DNA of 64,000 nt from Enoplosus armatus (lineage: Eukaryota > Chordata > Actinopteri > Centrarchiformes > Enoplosidae): the NCBI RefSeq assembly GCF_043641665.1, contig NC_092184.1, positions 20,101,108-20,165,107 of the forward strand, given 5' to 3'. Below, piece after piece: positions 38,181-50,172 of the stretch. The notes under the pieces were generated by a model, which worked only from the letters and a program-made list of their open reading frames with translations, was not told the DNA's origin and did not search any database. Position 1 is the stretch's first letter, and the number at the start of each line of letters is the position of its first letter. The position numbers were made by a program, and so were the translations under genes.

Positions 38181-41100
38181 AAGGTGTTGAGGAAACTGGA
38201 AGCTTCCTTCCCAAAGAGAGACATGTGCACATGTTGCTGCATTTTTAAACAAACCACACAGAGTTTTCTTGTCATGAAATATGCTGTTTAAATTAAATTG
38301 CCAGTGTGGACACAGCAGCGAGTAGAGCTTCTGTTCCATTCGGGGACAAGAATCACATTTAGCCTCAGTTGCAGACTTGGATGGATGAACAAGACGTACA
38401 AGTTCATTTATCATGTTGGGAGCGGCCAGACACATTTTGAGTCCCAGCCCATTATATTAAAAAACATTGCAGTACAGAGCGTGAAAATAGGATGGGTGCA
38501 CTGATTCATAGCCAGCTGTCATTTAGCAACTACTGGAATTTAGTCACTACATAGTCTAATTGTTAAAGGTGTACACTCGTCTGAGTAAATAAGGAGTGGA
38601 GAGGATTTATAATGTTCTGGGTGTGAGAGACGCAAAACCAAGTGATTTGAGAGACTGAGTAATGATGAGATCTGCAAGACTGAGCGAGTATTTGTGAAAA
38701 GCCTGTGAGTGTTTGTGTGTGTGTGTGTGTGCATGAGCTATAATCCTTGAGGCCTTAGGGAGGTGTGCACACATTCAGTCTTTTCCTGTTGCTTCCCATT
38801 AATTCCACCTGTATACACTGGGAATGAGCCCCTGCTGGCCCTCACCCTTCCTGCCTCCTCCCTCCCTCCACTCCTCCCTGTCTCTAAATCCCCAGATGTA
38901 GGCTTACCGAACACCCAGAGAGACCGGACTGCTCTCTTCTGTTGCATGCTGTTCCTCTCTGCACACTGTGTCCTCAGCCACAGCTCCACATATCACAATT
39001 TGAATGGATAGGATGAGCATATTTATTCAAATCAACATTTGAATGGCCATTTCGCTGGAACACGTAAGACAGCTGCCACATGGCTGCTGAGCGTTTGATA
39101 GTGTTGCCATGGGAATGAGCGCTGGCACTGTGCACGAGCCTCAGAGAGCTGAGGTGTTGCCAGCTGTGCTGATCATTTGCACACACACACACACACACAC
39201 ACACAGACTCAAGGAAGCAGCAACATAATGTTCATTTAAATGACAACCAGGGTTGGGTAGGTCACTTTAAAAATATTTTCCCATCACAGTTACATCATCA
39301 GAACTATAATTAGTAACATAACCCAATTCCCATGTTGTCTAATAACTTAGAAGATTACATTATAATTGTGTGCCACATATGAAAGAGACACACGGTAAGA
39401 AAAACGGCCACTATTTACTGTTAATATCCTTTAATGCTTTTCACATTTACTTTAAACTACGTAATCAGTACATTTAGCTCAAGTAATAAGAATGCATTTA
39501 TAGCAAACATAATGACACATGGTTTTCTGGTACCACGCAATCCAGAATACAACAATATCAAAAGAATGTGGAAGTGATAACATCTCTTATGTTCACTTCC
39601 TAAACTTGGAAATGTCTAGAAACTGGCAGGTGTATTCATGTTTGTTTACCAGCTACTAAGACAAAAGATTCACCTCACCGCTGCTTTGTCTTGATAAAAT
39701 AATGCTGGATGATATATGTATATATATCTAAAATGTATTAACTTCGACCTTCATGTGGGATGAGGGACTGGAGTTTCCACTTTAATATGGGGCGTGAGAC
39801 AAAGTGCCTTTCAGTGTCACTCATTAGATATAATCCAGTGAGCACAAAATACCTGCTCACTGTATTAACATGTGAAGCAGATGCTGATGCCTAATATGGT
39901 CATGCCCTAAAAGAAGGACTAGACAGAGATTTGAAATGTTATTACTGACGTTAATAATTTTCTCATCCCTTTGAATCTCAGACTTGTCCTGCCGGTTTAT
40001 GTCTCGGTGTTACATTGACAAACACAGGAATGAATATTAGATTTATCTTGCAGATAAAAAAAAATAAGTGTATAGTGATGTTATGAAACTGATACCACCA
40101 TCCTAATTTTTCAGTATAACTGAAAAGAATATCACACCTTCCCTGTGAGGAGAAGTGGGGAGATTGATGGTGTTTTTGATGGTGACTAATAGGTGAGTGG
40201 GCAGGTGTGTTCCTCCTACTGCACATCACAACCTTTTAAATATGTGAAGAACTAAAAAACTAAAGAATTAAAAAACGAATGTATAAAAATTCTCCAACAT
40301 TTCCCAGTAATAACCAGTAAAGTGGAACTCTCCAGGTGAGTGAGACAAGAGGTTCGGTTCACTTTGGGCACATGAACTGGTGAATAATTGAGTTTGGACA
40401 AACAAGCTGTTTTTGCCGCTCTCATGTCTGTGCCACGACTGAGAGAGGGGATCATGATGTTTTAACATGTGCTTGTTAAGCCTCAATTATTAAGGCAGGA
40501 TCTAGAGCACTGTGGCACGTCTAACCTTTTGAACTCAGCACAGACGAGCTTGGATTGCATGCATACTGGCACATATGTGCCTGGATGCACGCACGCACGC
40601 TCCATATGGCACAATTAACCTTTTGAACTTCAAACAGACACCCAAGTCAGACGGATGCGCATATGAGCATACATAGATACACACACATAAGCGTACACCC
40701 TTAGACTCTTACACGCAACCTTGTGTGAGTGCATTGAAGGCTGCTAAATAAGTCCTTGATTAGAAGCTATCTTTCCTGTCTTTCTTCCTTGAAAGGCCTC
40801 ATTATACATGGTTCGACTGGTGTGAGCAGAAGCTACCTGATTCGCACTCATTTGAGCAATTTGCTATAGAGAGAAAGGAATGCTGTGTTCTTGGGAGTGG
40901 CAAAGACCTATTTTCTACGCTTTTAATTGCCTCTTCAAAGTATAGCGGTATGCCAAACAGGATGCCTTTAGAGGATTCATTATATGTACATAGGGATGGG
41001 CTGAGTGAGTGAAATATATTTTTTTAAAGATTTTCCTAATTTCCATTTTGACGCTTTACATTTAAGATATGCCTGAATGTAAAGCTTTACATACATTATG

Positions 41101-43385
41101 TTATTCTTACATTCAAGGAGGGCACATGCAAACTCCAACCGTCATATATAAAATGTCACCAAAACATGTCTCAATAACACACTCAGCACTGAAGTTACAA
41201 ACTATGAATCATTAGGTTCCTAATCTGAAATATGTTTTAGATCGTAATCATGCATTTTGAACATTTCAGTTGAATTAAAGTGCTGATATTGGGAACCTTA
41301 TTCCATCCTAATCTAACATGTTGCTAATAATTGCTTGTTTGAAGTCGCTCTTGTGTAATGGAACAAAACAAAACAACAGCTAATGTTGCAACATTACATT
41401 TTCCAGTTAGCGGTTGATTAGCGGCCAGATCATGGCACAGTGCACACTGAGTGAGACGGATAAAGCTGCGATAGGTTTGGTATGCTCTTTGTGTTACAGC
41501 AACCAAAATGACTCCAAATGGAGTTTTTTTCTGATGGGCCACCCAACAACATCACTTATAAATCCCTATCAAGCAAATTCAAGTTTGTTCACCTTCCACA
41601 CAGATAACGCTAAAGCTAACATGCCGGTGTTGCCTCCACATTCAGTATGTATTTAATTTTAAGAGCAGGGTTTCTTTTAATTAACTTTAGAGAGTGTTCG
41701 TTTTCACTAAATACTTACAATATGTCTGTACTGTATATGATATTGCAAGCAAGGCTATGAAGCCCTGACTAGTAATTGGTGGACTTGCCAGGACTGTAAA
41801 CGTGGGCCCCGAGAATCCCTCAGCAGGTTCAACACTGCAGACTGTCCTCCACCCTCCAAGCTCAGTGCAGACCAGCTCTCCAAACAGATTAGTTCAATTT
41901 GATTTGAATCTTCCCGCCTGTTCAGGCTCCTAATAGGCCTCTTCCTACAGTCTCTTTGTCTCTCCCTGCCTCCTCCTCCTCATCTCTGTCTCCTGTCCCC
42001 CTCCCTGCCGGACTCAAATCCTCTGAACCCCAATTAGATAAACAGGAGATGACAGCAGGACTGGTGGAGCACAGCCAGAGAGATAGATGATGATAAAAGA
42101 GAGAGGGGGGAGATGGAGCCGAGCACACAAGCAGAGACAGAGGGCCTTAATTTTGTACCTGCTCAGATCGAACAGAGTGACGGGCTGAAGAGGTAGTATT
42201 TTTCTTTAAGCCTGCACATATTTGGCACATCCATGGCTCATCATGACATTGCTCGCCACAATTTGAGAGGGGGGTAGCACAAGAAGGAAGCATCACTATT
42301 TTTGGTATCATTATGGTATCCACTTCCACATCTTGGCACAAGTCACCAGAGTTACCTGCTTTTTTGTGGTTTCAGGTGGCAAAAACACGATGTAGCCCCA
42401 TCTAAGGCCTTTGGGAAATTTCGAAGTTCCACCTTCACTCTTCACAACAATAAGCTCCATTGTGGTCACCCCTTCCCTCCAAATCTTATGAGAGAAGTTA
42501 GATGAATATATGTTATATGTTCGCTCAGTTAGTTGCCAGGTTGCACCACCTGTTTGGAACAAAAACATGCTAGCTGGAGGGAAACACCACTCGATACTGT
42601 ACAGTTACATTTCCTAAATCTTTTACAGCCTCAAGAGGAAGAAATAAAATGGCTGAAAGAAAAAAATGAGAACACCAAAATAAGAGCTGGGGATAATTAG
42701 GAAGCCATAAACCCATGATGCAGGGACAGTAAAACGAGCCACTAAATGGCCAGAAATATTCAATAAGTCACAGGTCGTGAACTCTCTCTCGGACTTACCC
42801 ACGACAGCGTGCATACATGCACATGCACATCTGACTTCTCTCCGTGGTCATGCAAAGCGGTGCCTAAAGCTCAGCCTCAGGCAGGGTCTTAAAGGTCACG
42901 ATCTCCATGCCGCTTTAGAAGGTCGTGCAAAGTTCATGACACAAGCCTGACCATATTTGGCTGCTGGCTCTCTTAAAGGCTTAGAGCTGAAATTTGAAAT
43001 GATAGAGAGGGAGGGAGGGGAAAAAAACAGTAACTGGAATGTTCATTGGTTGCAGCTGGGCATCGTTGGAGCAATATGGACCTGGGCTTAATGCAGGAAG
43101 TGTGTGTGTGTGTGTGTCTGTGTATCGTTGTGCATGCATGTCAGTGTGTCCATGCGTGTGAGAGAAGAGGAACGAGATATTGGGTTAATACGGACCAAAG
43201 CTTAGACATTTCCAGATACATGTGTCTGTGTGAGTGTGTGAGTGTAAAAAATAAACACATGTAGGCAAGCTCCTGCGTGCGTGCGTGTCTGCTTGCATGC
43301 CGGCATGTGTGTGAGTGACAGAGATATTAGAGCAATATGAGAAAGCTTAAGCCGGAAGTATGGGGCTACAGTATGAAACCGGAGT

Positions 43386-43390
<5 letters not shown>
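38181..43390. other. No gene recognised
   Basis: Microsatellites at 38714-38731 (GT) and 39180-39204 (CA), GT-rich sequence at 43098-43320 and AT-rich sequence in between. No exon was seen. Confidence 0.55.

Positions 43391-43391
<1 letters not shown>

Positions 43392-43436
<45 letters not shown>
43392..43436. repeat. (GT)n microsatellite
   Basis: About 22 uninterrupted GT units. Confidence 0.92.
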
Positions 43437-43439
<3 letters not shown>

Positions 43440-45059
43440 AGGGTTTTGGCTGAGCGGACCAGAGAGGCCGAGAGGAGCTTTTAAGAAACAGGGAAAAAAA
43501 AGAAAAAAAACTACAAAAAAGATCACATCATATTAAAAAAAGTGGACTAGAAGAGATTTGAAAAAAGTTCTCAAATGATTTTCTGTGGAACAACACTTTC
43601 AAAATAAGACAGTTACTCATACAAAGTGGATCCTCACCAGTTTATAAATACTGAACAATTCACTTCAGGTACTTTCTTTTAAAATACAGAATTTTAGAAG
43701 TGAAATTCAGCTGTGTAGATGGACCAGAGGTTACTTCTGAATGAGTCTCTGAATAACTCTCTGAGAAATTATGTGTCTATTGGTTCCACAGTTTGCAGCA
43801 CATTAACAGAGGTAATGTTCTGCTGCTATTCTGGGTAACAGCATCATCTATTAAAAGTGGAAAATAACACTACAAGTCTATTACAACCCGTGATTGAAAA
43901 ATCAGCAAAGGCAATTTTGTACACACTCAATCATTTGCAAAACTGCATGTTAGAAATCAGTGTGGGAGTGTTTAACTGTCTCATTTCTCTACAAAGAAAA
44001 ACCCTTTTTTTTTACACACTGAATAATTCAGATTGGAAAGTTTAATGAGCTTGAGTCAAAGTGTGTGTGTGTGTGTTTGTGTGTGTAGGTGAATTAGAAT
44101 CTAATGTACAATGAGATTCAAATGAATTATAAATGCATCCGAAATTATTTGAATCTGTTTTAGAAGCCTGGGCTCCATTCAGAGTCGTACTATATGAGCA
44201 AGCTGTAAATGCAAGACGTAAAAACACGGTTGCCGCGGGACTGCATCAAACATCATACACAATAAATTTGACTCCTTTGAATAATTCAAAGTTCTGTCGC
44301 TGCTCTTATGAAGGCTATACTTCACTCTCTGCATGCCTTTATCTTTCAGACACACACACAGTCCTTCTTTCTGCAACCTCATCTCTCCTCTGTCCCTCTT
44401 CGGTTGTTTTCCTACCACCCTGTGCTTCCCTTGTCTCTCCCATCTCTTCTCTCCTCTCATGCCCTCCATCCTCTGTCCACATCTTCTCCTCTGACTCTCC
44501 TTTTCTAACGCCGGCCAGCAGGTCTACAAAGTAGTGCTTTCTGTGTGCCAGCAGCAATTCCTGGAGGGCAGTCAGGCAAACAAACCCAGCCAGTGCCCGC
44601 TGCATGACTCACAGACAGACAGATACCAAGAGAGAGAGAGAGAGAGAGAGAAGGAGGCAGAATCATTAAGATGAGAGGGCAAAAGGATTTTAAGCTGTTA
44701 AGAGCTGATGAGAGGGGGCAGGTTGGAAAAGGAGATTGGAAAAAAAAAAGTGGAAAGAGAACGAAGGGCTGTGAGAGAGATTAAGAGGGGGTAGAGACTG
44801 GGAGATAGAGAGAGATGGGGGCAAATAGAGGGCAACCTGCGCGATCTTGCATGCACACGAGAAGAGCAGACAGGCACGCAGCTCAGCGTGGAGGCACGAA
44901 GAGAGCAAAATAACTCCTCCTCCTCCTCCTCCCTCTCTCTGTCCCTCTCTATCTCCCTGCCCTCCCTTCCCTTCTCTCTATCTCCCCCGTTCCCTTCTCT
45001 TCTGCCAAAAAGTGGAGCTCGGCACGACAGCCTTACATGACACGGTGACCCGAGGCCCA

Positions 45060-45061
<2 letters not shown>
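43437..45061. other. No gene recognised; purine/pyrimidine tracts
   Basis: A-rich at 43490-43570, (GT)n near 44062-44087, CT-rich 44345-44505, (GA)n at 44630-44651, and TCC/CT-rich 44914-44998. Reading frames on both strands derive from these tracts. Confidence 0.6.
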
Positions 45062-45107
<46 letters not shown>

Positions 45108-45120
45108 AGGGAGGGAGGGG
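45062..45120. repeat. (GA)n followed by (GGGA)n
   Basis: About 20 GA units to 45101, then five GGGA-type units. A compound purine tract. Confidence 0.92.
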
Positions 45121-45663
45121 GGTGCACGTGCAGGGAAAAGGAAGGAAATGGGAGTAAGGGGAGCGCAGGGAAATGTGCTGGTCGATGAGGATTCCCACAT
45201 GAGGACTACCTGCATATTACATATAGGCTGTCAATCATTGTGTAAATTATACTTTCTGGCACCATTTTTCTTGTGAAATTAGTTTTTACTGCTTTATTTT
45301 AAGGGTCCACAAGCCAAAAAGGTTTGTAGCCACTGCTTTAAACCAAGTGTATGCTTTAGAAAGAAACAGGGCCGAAACCAGGATTTTAGATATAATGAGG
45401 TCCCTCAACACACAGCCCACCACTCTCAGATACTTTTCACCAGAAAACCAAAAATAAGTTTTCTCCCTATTTTGTTTTGTTTTTCTTCTGTTCAATTTTA
45501 TTTCCCAACACCAAACAGCATATAATGCTGGGGCCTACATGCTGAAGAGTTTACTTAATTATTATTTTGTCTGTCTAAAAGTAGTCATATTCAATCATAT
45601 AGACTCTACAAATACCTGAATCGGCTTACAAAATAACCACCGTGTGTACATTCAAAGGAATAG

Positions 45664-45975
45664 TTCAACAATAGTGAGCTGGAACTATTTCTTCCAGGAG
45701 TCTTGTCATCACTGGTCCAGTCCGGCCAAAAAATAGACAGTCCCACACATAACCCTGTACAACCACCACAATGAGATATAACATGATAATCTGTGCACTG
45801 TAGAGGTGCTGGTAGGTGGATTTTGTTACCTTTGGACAGAGCCAGGCTAGCTGTTTCCCTGCATTTCCAGTCTTTGTGCTAAGATAAGCTAACTGGCTGC
45901 AGCTTCATATTTAGCGTACAGATCTTACTCTCAGCAGGAAAGCAAATACACATATTTCCCAAAATATTGTATTAT
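45664..45975. repeat. Foldback repeat, copy C
   Basis: A right half with AGAGCCAGGCTAGCTGTTTC and TTTCCAGTCTTTGTGCTAAG, ending with AAATACACATATTTCCCAAA. The left half is largely replaced by unrelated sequence after a short TAGTTCAACA-like start. Confidence 0.65.
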
Positions 45976-46586
45976 TCCATTAACCCCCAAATACCCACAT
46001 AAAAAATAATACTAGTGAGGACATGACCTTGGTAGCGGTGGCTCTGGAAACTAATGAAACCTGCAAATGAGAACAAGTCAGACTGAGAGAAAGGAAGGTT
46101 AGATGAAAGGATTAGGTGTAGCAAGACATGAGAGGTGAGGTGAAAGATACGACAGTAGAGAGAAGTTTGTCTGAAAAATGAGAAGTGAATGAGCTACAGA
46201 AGAGGAGGAGGAGGGGTTGGGTGTTGAGTTCTTCTGCTGTGCCCCATGTGAGCTGTCTCTGGGCTGGGATAGACAGCTACCTCCGCCAGCCTCCCTCTGG
46301 ACCGCATTAGACATGGCGCTCAGATAATTCACTGCTGGGGATGGGGGGAGGGCAGACGGAGGGAGGGCTGAGCATGGGAGAATTCTTTTATGATTTTAAT
46401 ACCACTGGACCAAGACAAGAACAAATAATCAGATGAACAAAAGTCTCCTCGAAACAGCTGACTGTGAAATATCACGTAGCTCTTATTGAGACCAGCGGTG
46501 CAGTCGGCAGCATATGGCCGACAGTTACACTAAGTAGAACCAACTCAGTCTCTGCATGTTGTATCAGCCAGAAGTTCTTTAAAGCA

Positions 46587-47073
46587 GTTGACATTTTTGG
46601 TAAATACACTCACTCGCTTTCTTGCAGAGAGTTTGAAGAGGAGATTGATATCACTTTCAAGTCTGTTTGGTAAATATGAAGCTGGAGCCAGGAGACAAGT
46701 TAGCATATGGCACAGGAGGAAACAGCTAGCCTGGCTCTGTCCAAGGTGAGAAAGTCCACCTACAAGCACCTTAACATGTTGTATCTCCTAAAACAACAAT
46801 TCGCTGTTACAGGGCGTTATGTGGTTCCTTGGACGGGACTAGTTACTGGTCTGGTGACACATTTTTACACTGCAGTTATTATATAACATGTAAATTAGTG
46901 AGCTTTAAGAGGCGCTGGTAGGGGGATTTTGTTACCTATGGATGTGCTAAGCTAAGCTAAGCTAACCATCTCCTGCCTCTAGCTTCATATTTCCAGTACA
47001 AACATGAGAGTGGTATCAATCTTCTCATCTCTCAGCAAGAAATCAAATAAGTGTATTTCCCAAAATGTCAAAC
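46587..47073. repeat. Foldback repeat, copy D
   Basis: A copy of about 487 bp with both arms. It starts GTTGACATTTTTGGTAAATA, has AACAGCTAGCCTGGCTCTGT in the left half and GCTAAGCTAAGCTAAGCTAA in the right, and ends TTTCCCAAAATGTCAAAC. It lies just beyond the probable 3' end of tiparp. Confidence 0.72.
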
Positions 47074-47324
47074 TATTATTTTAACTCTTTCCAGAAACAT
47101 TTTGTTTACAAACACAGCTTGGAATACAATAGCTGCTTTTATGCATTCTCTGAATGAGTTTCTAATGAATGAACTTTGGGATCCTTTGGTGAGTACTGAT
47201 TGGCCTTATGTTTACAGGAATGTCTGGGAGGCAGGTTAGCAAAACACCATTACCACTAATAAATACTTCTGTTTTTTTATTGACACAGTGCTTGTCTGCT
47301 GTGTGTTTCTGCACCTTTCTGTCT

Positions 47325-47392
47325 TTGCTGCTGTGACTTGTTAATTTCCCCGCTGTGGGATAAATAAAGTCAAAGTCTAAGTCTAAGTCTAC
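47325..47392 (+). repeat. Retroposon-like 3' end with AAGTCT tandem tail
   Basis: GCTGCTGTGACTTGTTAATT, then TCCCCGCTGTGGGATAAATA and AAGTCAAAGTCTAAGTCTAA. The TTTCCCC-TGTGGGATAAATAAAG block followed by a short tandem tail is typical of fish non-LTR retroposon ends. Family uncertain. Confidence 0.5.
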
Positions 47393-47429
47393 ACTACTAA
47401 TAAATCTGAATAAAGCACAAATTCACCAA

Positions 47430-48702
47430 TTAGTCATTTTTTTACTTTTAGATTCTTTATTTAATCAATGTTACATTAAACTAACATAAATAAAATTTTT
47501 ATGAACAAAAGGCACACAGTTCAAATATAAACAAAGAGAACGTCTGTACAGTTTGTCTCAATAAAACATGTCTACTGTCTCTGAGCGAGAGAGCGGTCCA
47601 AGAGAGATGAGTTTCAGGGGGTATGTTGACAAAACGCTACAGCGCCACCGCCGCTGCCGCTGCAGCAGCAGCATAGAGTCTCAGCGTGAAACTGTACACT
47701 CTTCAGTCCCCCGCAAGGAACTAAAGCGGTGGGCGCGAAGGCAAAAGCGCCAACCGGGAACAGCACTGGCTTCATGTGGAACCTCTGCTTGGAGGTTTAC
47801 AGTATGTGGATGTCCTTTTGTAAAAGTCCCACTGAAACTCATGTCCATTGTCTGTTTGAAGAGGCCACAAGATTCATGTCCACTAAAGTAAAAGATTCAA
47901 ACACGCAGCACATAGACTTGAAAAAAAAAAATGTATGGGCCGGAGGCTGGGTAAACACTCACTATGATTTTTGTCAGAGAATGACCGGGGTTCAGTGTCG
48001 CTGTGGTTTCTCTATGGAAGCGTTTGATTGGTTGGTTGCTGCTTCCTCAGAATAATATGGCCAGTTGGTCATTCACAGTACTGGCAGGACGCTAACTGTC
48101 TACTACAGCATTTGTCCTGATGTGGAACTGAGCTCATGTACAGCCATACGACTAAGTAAAAATGATAAGAGGACTAGGTTTGGTTTTTCCTGCATCTGCT
48201 CCGATCAATAAGGTAGATAAAATCCTTTTGTGTCCGATGATCATCACTAGACTCCTGTTCAAACTAGATAACAAAGCATGGTGTATAAGTCCAGTCAAGT
48301 CTGTTGTGGTCGCAGCTGTTGTCAGTTGTCATCCACCTCTGAACGCTGGATGAAACAGGTGTCGTGCGTTGCTAGTCCAGTTTTGTCCAGTTTAATCCGG
48401 TCTGGACCAGTCTGTTGTTCCTTACTGCAGTCCAGTCTGGTTGGATCCAGTTGACAGCAGGCCTAAATCATTGAGTATTTGCAAACATGTCTTAGCTAGT
48501 TTTAACCTGTTTAGAGCAGCAGATGGGTGAAGTTTAGTGAGTTGGTTAAAGCAACAGTCATCGAAATGTCAGCTTGTTATTGGTCTTAATTGTTTCTTAT
48601 CATCTTAAGTGGCAAACTCCACCCATCTCGCACCTCACCAGACTAAAACAAACTATGAGTAAGTATCTGCAAATACAGACAGACCCAGGTCTGATCCAGG
48701 GC
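47430..48702 (-). other. tiparp: Probable tiparp 3' untranslated region
   Basis: This stretch directly follows the tiparp stop codon and holds no conserved reading frame on the sense strand. A minus-strand AATAAA polyadenylation hexamer sits at 47461-47456. A CG-rich segment with CAG/CGG triplets lies at about 47640-47675, and a cluster of TCCAG-type motifs lies at 48375-48452. The true cleavage site is unknown. The left limit is inferred from the hexamer and from the roughly 1-1.5 kb 3' UTR that I recall for mammalian TIPARP. Confidence 0.5.
47456..47461 (-). promoter_or_regulatory. Candidate polyadenylation signal for tiparp
   Basis: TTTATT on the plus strand reads AATAAA on the minus strand, about 1.25 kb past the tiparp stop codon. 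Another TTTATT lies farther out near 47.27 kb, so the choice is not certain. Confidence 0.4.
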
Positions 48703-48892
48703 TTAGACAGCAACAGTGCTGGGTACCTCCTCGTACTGAATGATAAAATAAGGGTAGCTCTGGTCATCGTTGAAGATGACGTAGATCTGGGGGTCCACCC
48801 AGTTGTCCACACAGGAGTCAAAAAGGTCACTGGAGGGGTCACGAGGGTTGATGGGTGGAGGTCGTCGCATGGAGGGATTTCCTACAGTAAAT
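48703..48892 (-). CDS. tiparp: tiparp (PARP7), last coding exon: C-terminal end of ART domain
   Basis: The exon follows an intron ending in a T-rich tract and TTTTTACAG (AG at 48894-48893). Its first base completes an arginine codon split as AG|A with the previous exon. The 62 residues include MRRPPP, a DSCVDN stretch, QIYVIFNDDQ and YPYFIIQYEE, and the frame ends at TAA 48705-48703. These match the end of the TIPARP/PARP7 mono-ADP-ribosyltransferase domain. The first Ile of QIYVIF occupies the third triad position, where poly-ADP-ribosylating PARPs have Glu; Ile there is typical of mono-ADP-ribosylating members, so single ADP-ribose transfer is inferred. The 3' UTR continues to lower coordinates. 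Confidence 0.93.
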
Positions 48893-49914
48893 CTGTAAAA
48901 ACAACAGGACAGAGACAAGGTTAGTTATGTGGTTGGGATTATATACAATCACAATGGTCAGCAATAGTCTTTGTATCTCTTCATTTTCATGAGGAGAAAC
49001 GCTGCTAGCAGACTTCCATTCAGTTCTGGAAGCCTGGAGTTGCAGAAGAATAATTTACCATCTAAAAGAAGACTCTTCTAAATTTAATGATTACAAGCAC
49101 GCTGCTCCTCTGTGTGTTTTAGGGCACCTTAAATAATATAAGCATATGGTGTAAGTGCATGAAATAAATGTACTGTAAGTATATGAAATGAGCCAGCGCA
49201 CTGTAACCAGTTTGTTTTTCCTCTCTTAAATATTCATGTCAAGCCCTAAAGACCCGTAATCCATCAATCTTTGTGCCCCTTTCTCTAGGCTCATAAATAA
49301 AACACATTAAAATAAGAACATTTTCAGCTACAGACAAAGGCACAGGGTAGAGACGGTAAGGAGTCTGTGTGCCAGATACGGTTTCAGACAGGAGAGTTAA
49401 CCACACTGTACAGATAACTTCTTTATTGGTCCCTGCTCAGGTCTGGAAGCAATGTCTCTGTCTGTGCCGTGGTGCAGATTGAACCCAGGTTTGGTGTTGG
49501 GTGGGGGGGGGGGGGGGTATATGTGTAGTGTGTTTCCATACCACCACACCATCTGCTGGGCGCACCACAGACTGTCTGCTGCTGCATGACAAAGCTGGTG
49601 ATGTACGATAGGTTCAGCCAAATCAGCTGTTTTACATGCGTGGCTCTAGATTTGACTTGCATTTGAAGGAATGGGAGTAGCATGATGCCCAGCATGACTG
49701 AACGATGGTCTATGGAAAAGAACCTCATTCATCATTTCCATGATCCAAATTAAAGCCGATGTGTTCTGTAAGTTTAATTTGAAAGCACTAAGACGGTGAA
49801 CGGGTCAGAAGGGGAGGTGCATGACAAGTAGAAAGAGACGTGAAAACACAGATCCTTAACAAACGAAACGAAAAATGTTCCCACTATCAGCTTGTTAATA
49901 GCACCCACACACAC
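48893..49914 (-). other. tiparp: tiparp last intron
   Basis: A 1022-bp intron with GT (49914-49913) and AG (48894-48893) borders. It contains a 15-G run at 49503-49517 and, at 49734-49790, a short relative of the repeat found twice in the large intron (52.8 and 53.6 kb). No other coding signal was seen. Confidence 0.85.
49734..49790. repeat. Intronic interspersed repeat, short third copy
   Basis: Matches the tail of copy 1: TTTCCATGATCCAAAT, then GTGTTCTGTAA and AATTTGAAAGCACTA. It lies in the last tiparp intron. Confidence 0.65.
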
Positions 49915-50172
49915 CTGCCAGTGAGGACTTTGGCTAGGAACATGCAGTGAACTCCTTTGGGCGAGCGCTTGGAGAAGTTGTGGGAGTAGACGGCCTTGCG
50001 GGCAAAGTAGGAGCCCTGGCCGAACATGGTGGCGTGTTTGCCGCAGACTCGGGGGTCGAAGTTGTGCTTGCAGATGCCCTCCACCACATCGGCTGAGGTG
50101 CCGTGGAAGAGGTGGCGCTCGCTCAGCAGCCGGTCCATCTCCGACATACGACGTGACATGTACTCCTTCTTC
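49915..50172 (-). CDS. tiparp: tiparp (PARP7), exon with NAD-binding core of ART domain
   Basis: The acceptor is CCAACAG (AG at 50174-50173) and the donor is CAG|GTGTGT (GT at 49914-49913). The exon is 258 nt: one base completes an Arg codon, 85 codons follow, and two bases are left over. It encodes KKEYMSRRM, then ERHLFHGTS with the NAD-contacting His of the ART signature, then HNFDPRVCGKHATMFG and GQGSYFARKA with the second triad residue Tyr, ending in FLAKVLTG. With Ile in the next exon this gives an H-Y-I triad, as in PARP7 and other mono-ARTs. Known role of the family: PARP7 is induced by aryl hydrocarbon receptor ligands, mono-ADP-ribosylates AHR and other proteins and restrains AHR and interferon signalling. 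That role is inferred here from homology. A fish-specific paralogue of tiparp cannot be excluded. Confidence 0.95.

Noticed and set aside
44698..45198. 166-residue open frame on the minus strand
   Set aside because: Ser/Leu-rich translation of the (GA)n and CT tracts.
47568..47891. 107-residue plus-strand open frame opposite the tiparp 3' UTR
   Set aside because: CG-rich composition gives a long open frame; no domain or splice evidence. Kept only as a finding about composition.
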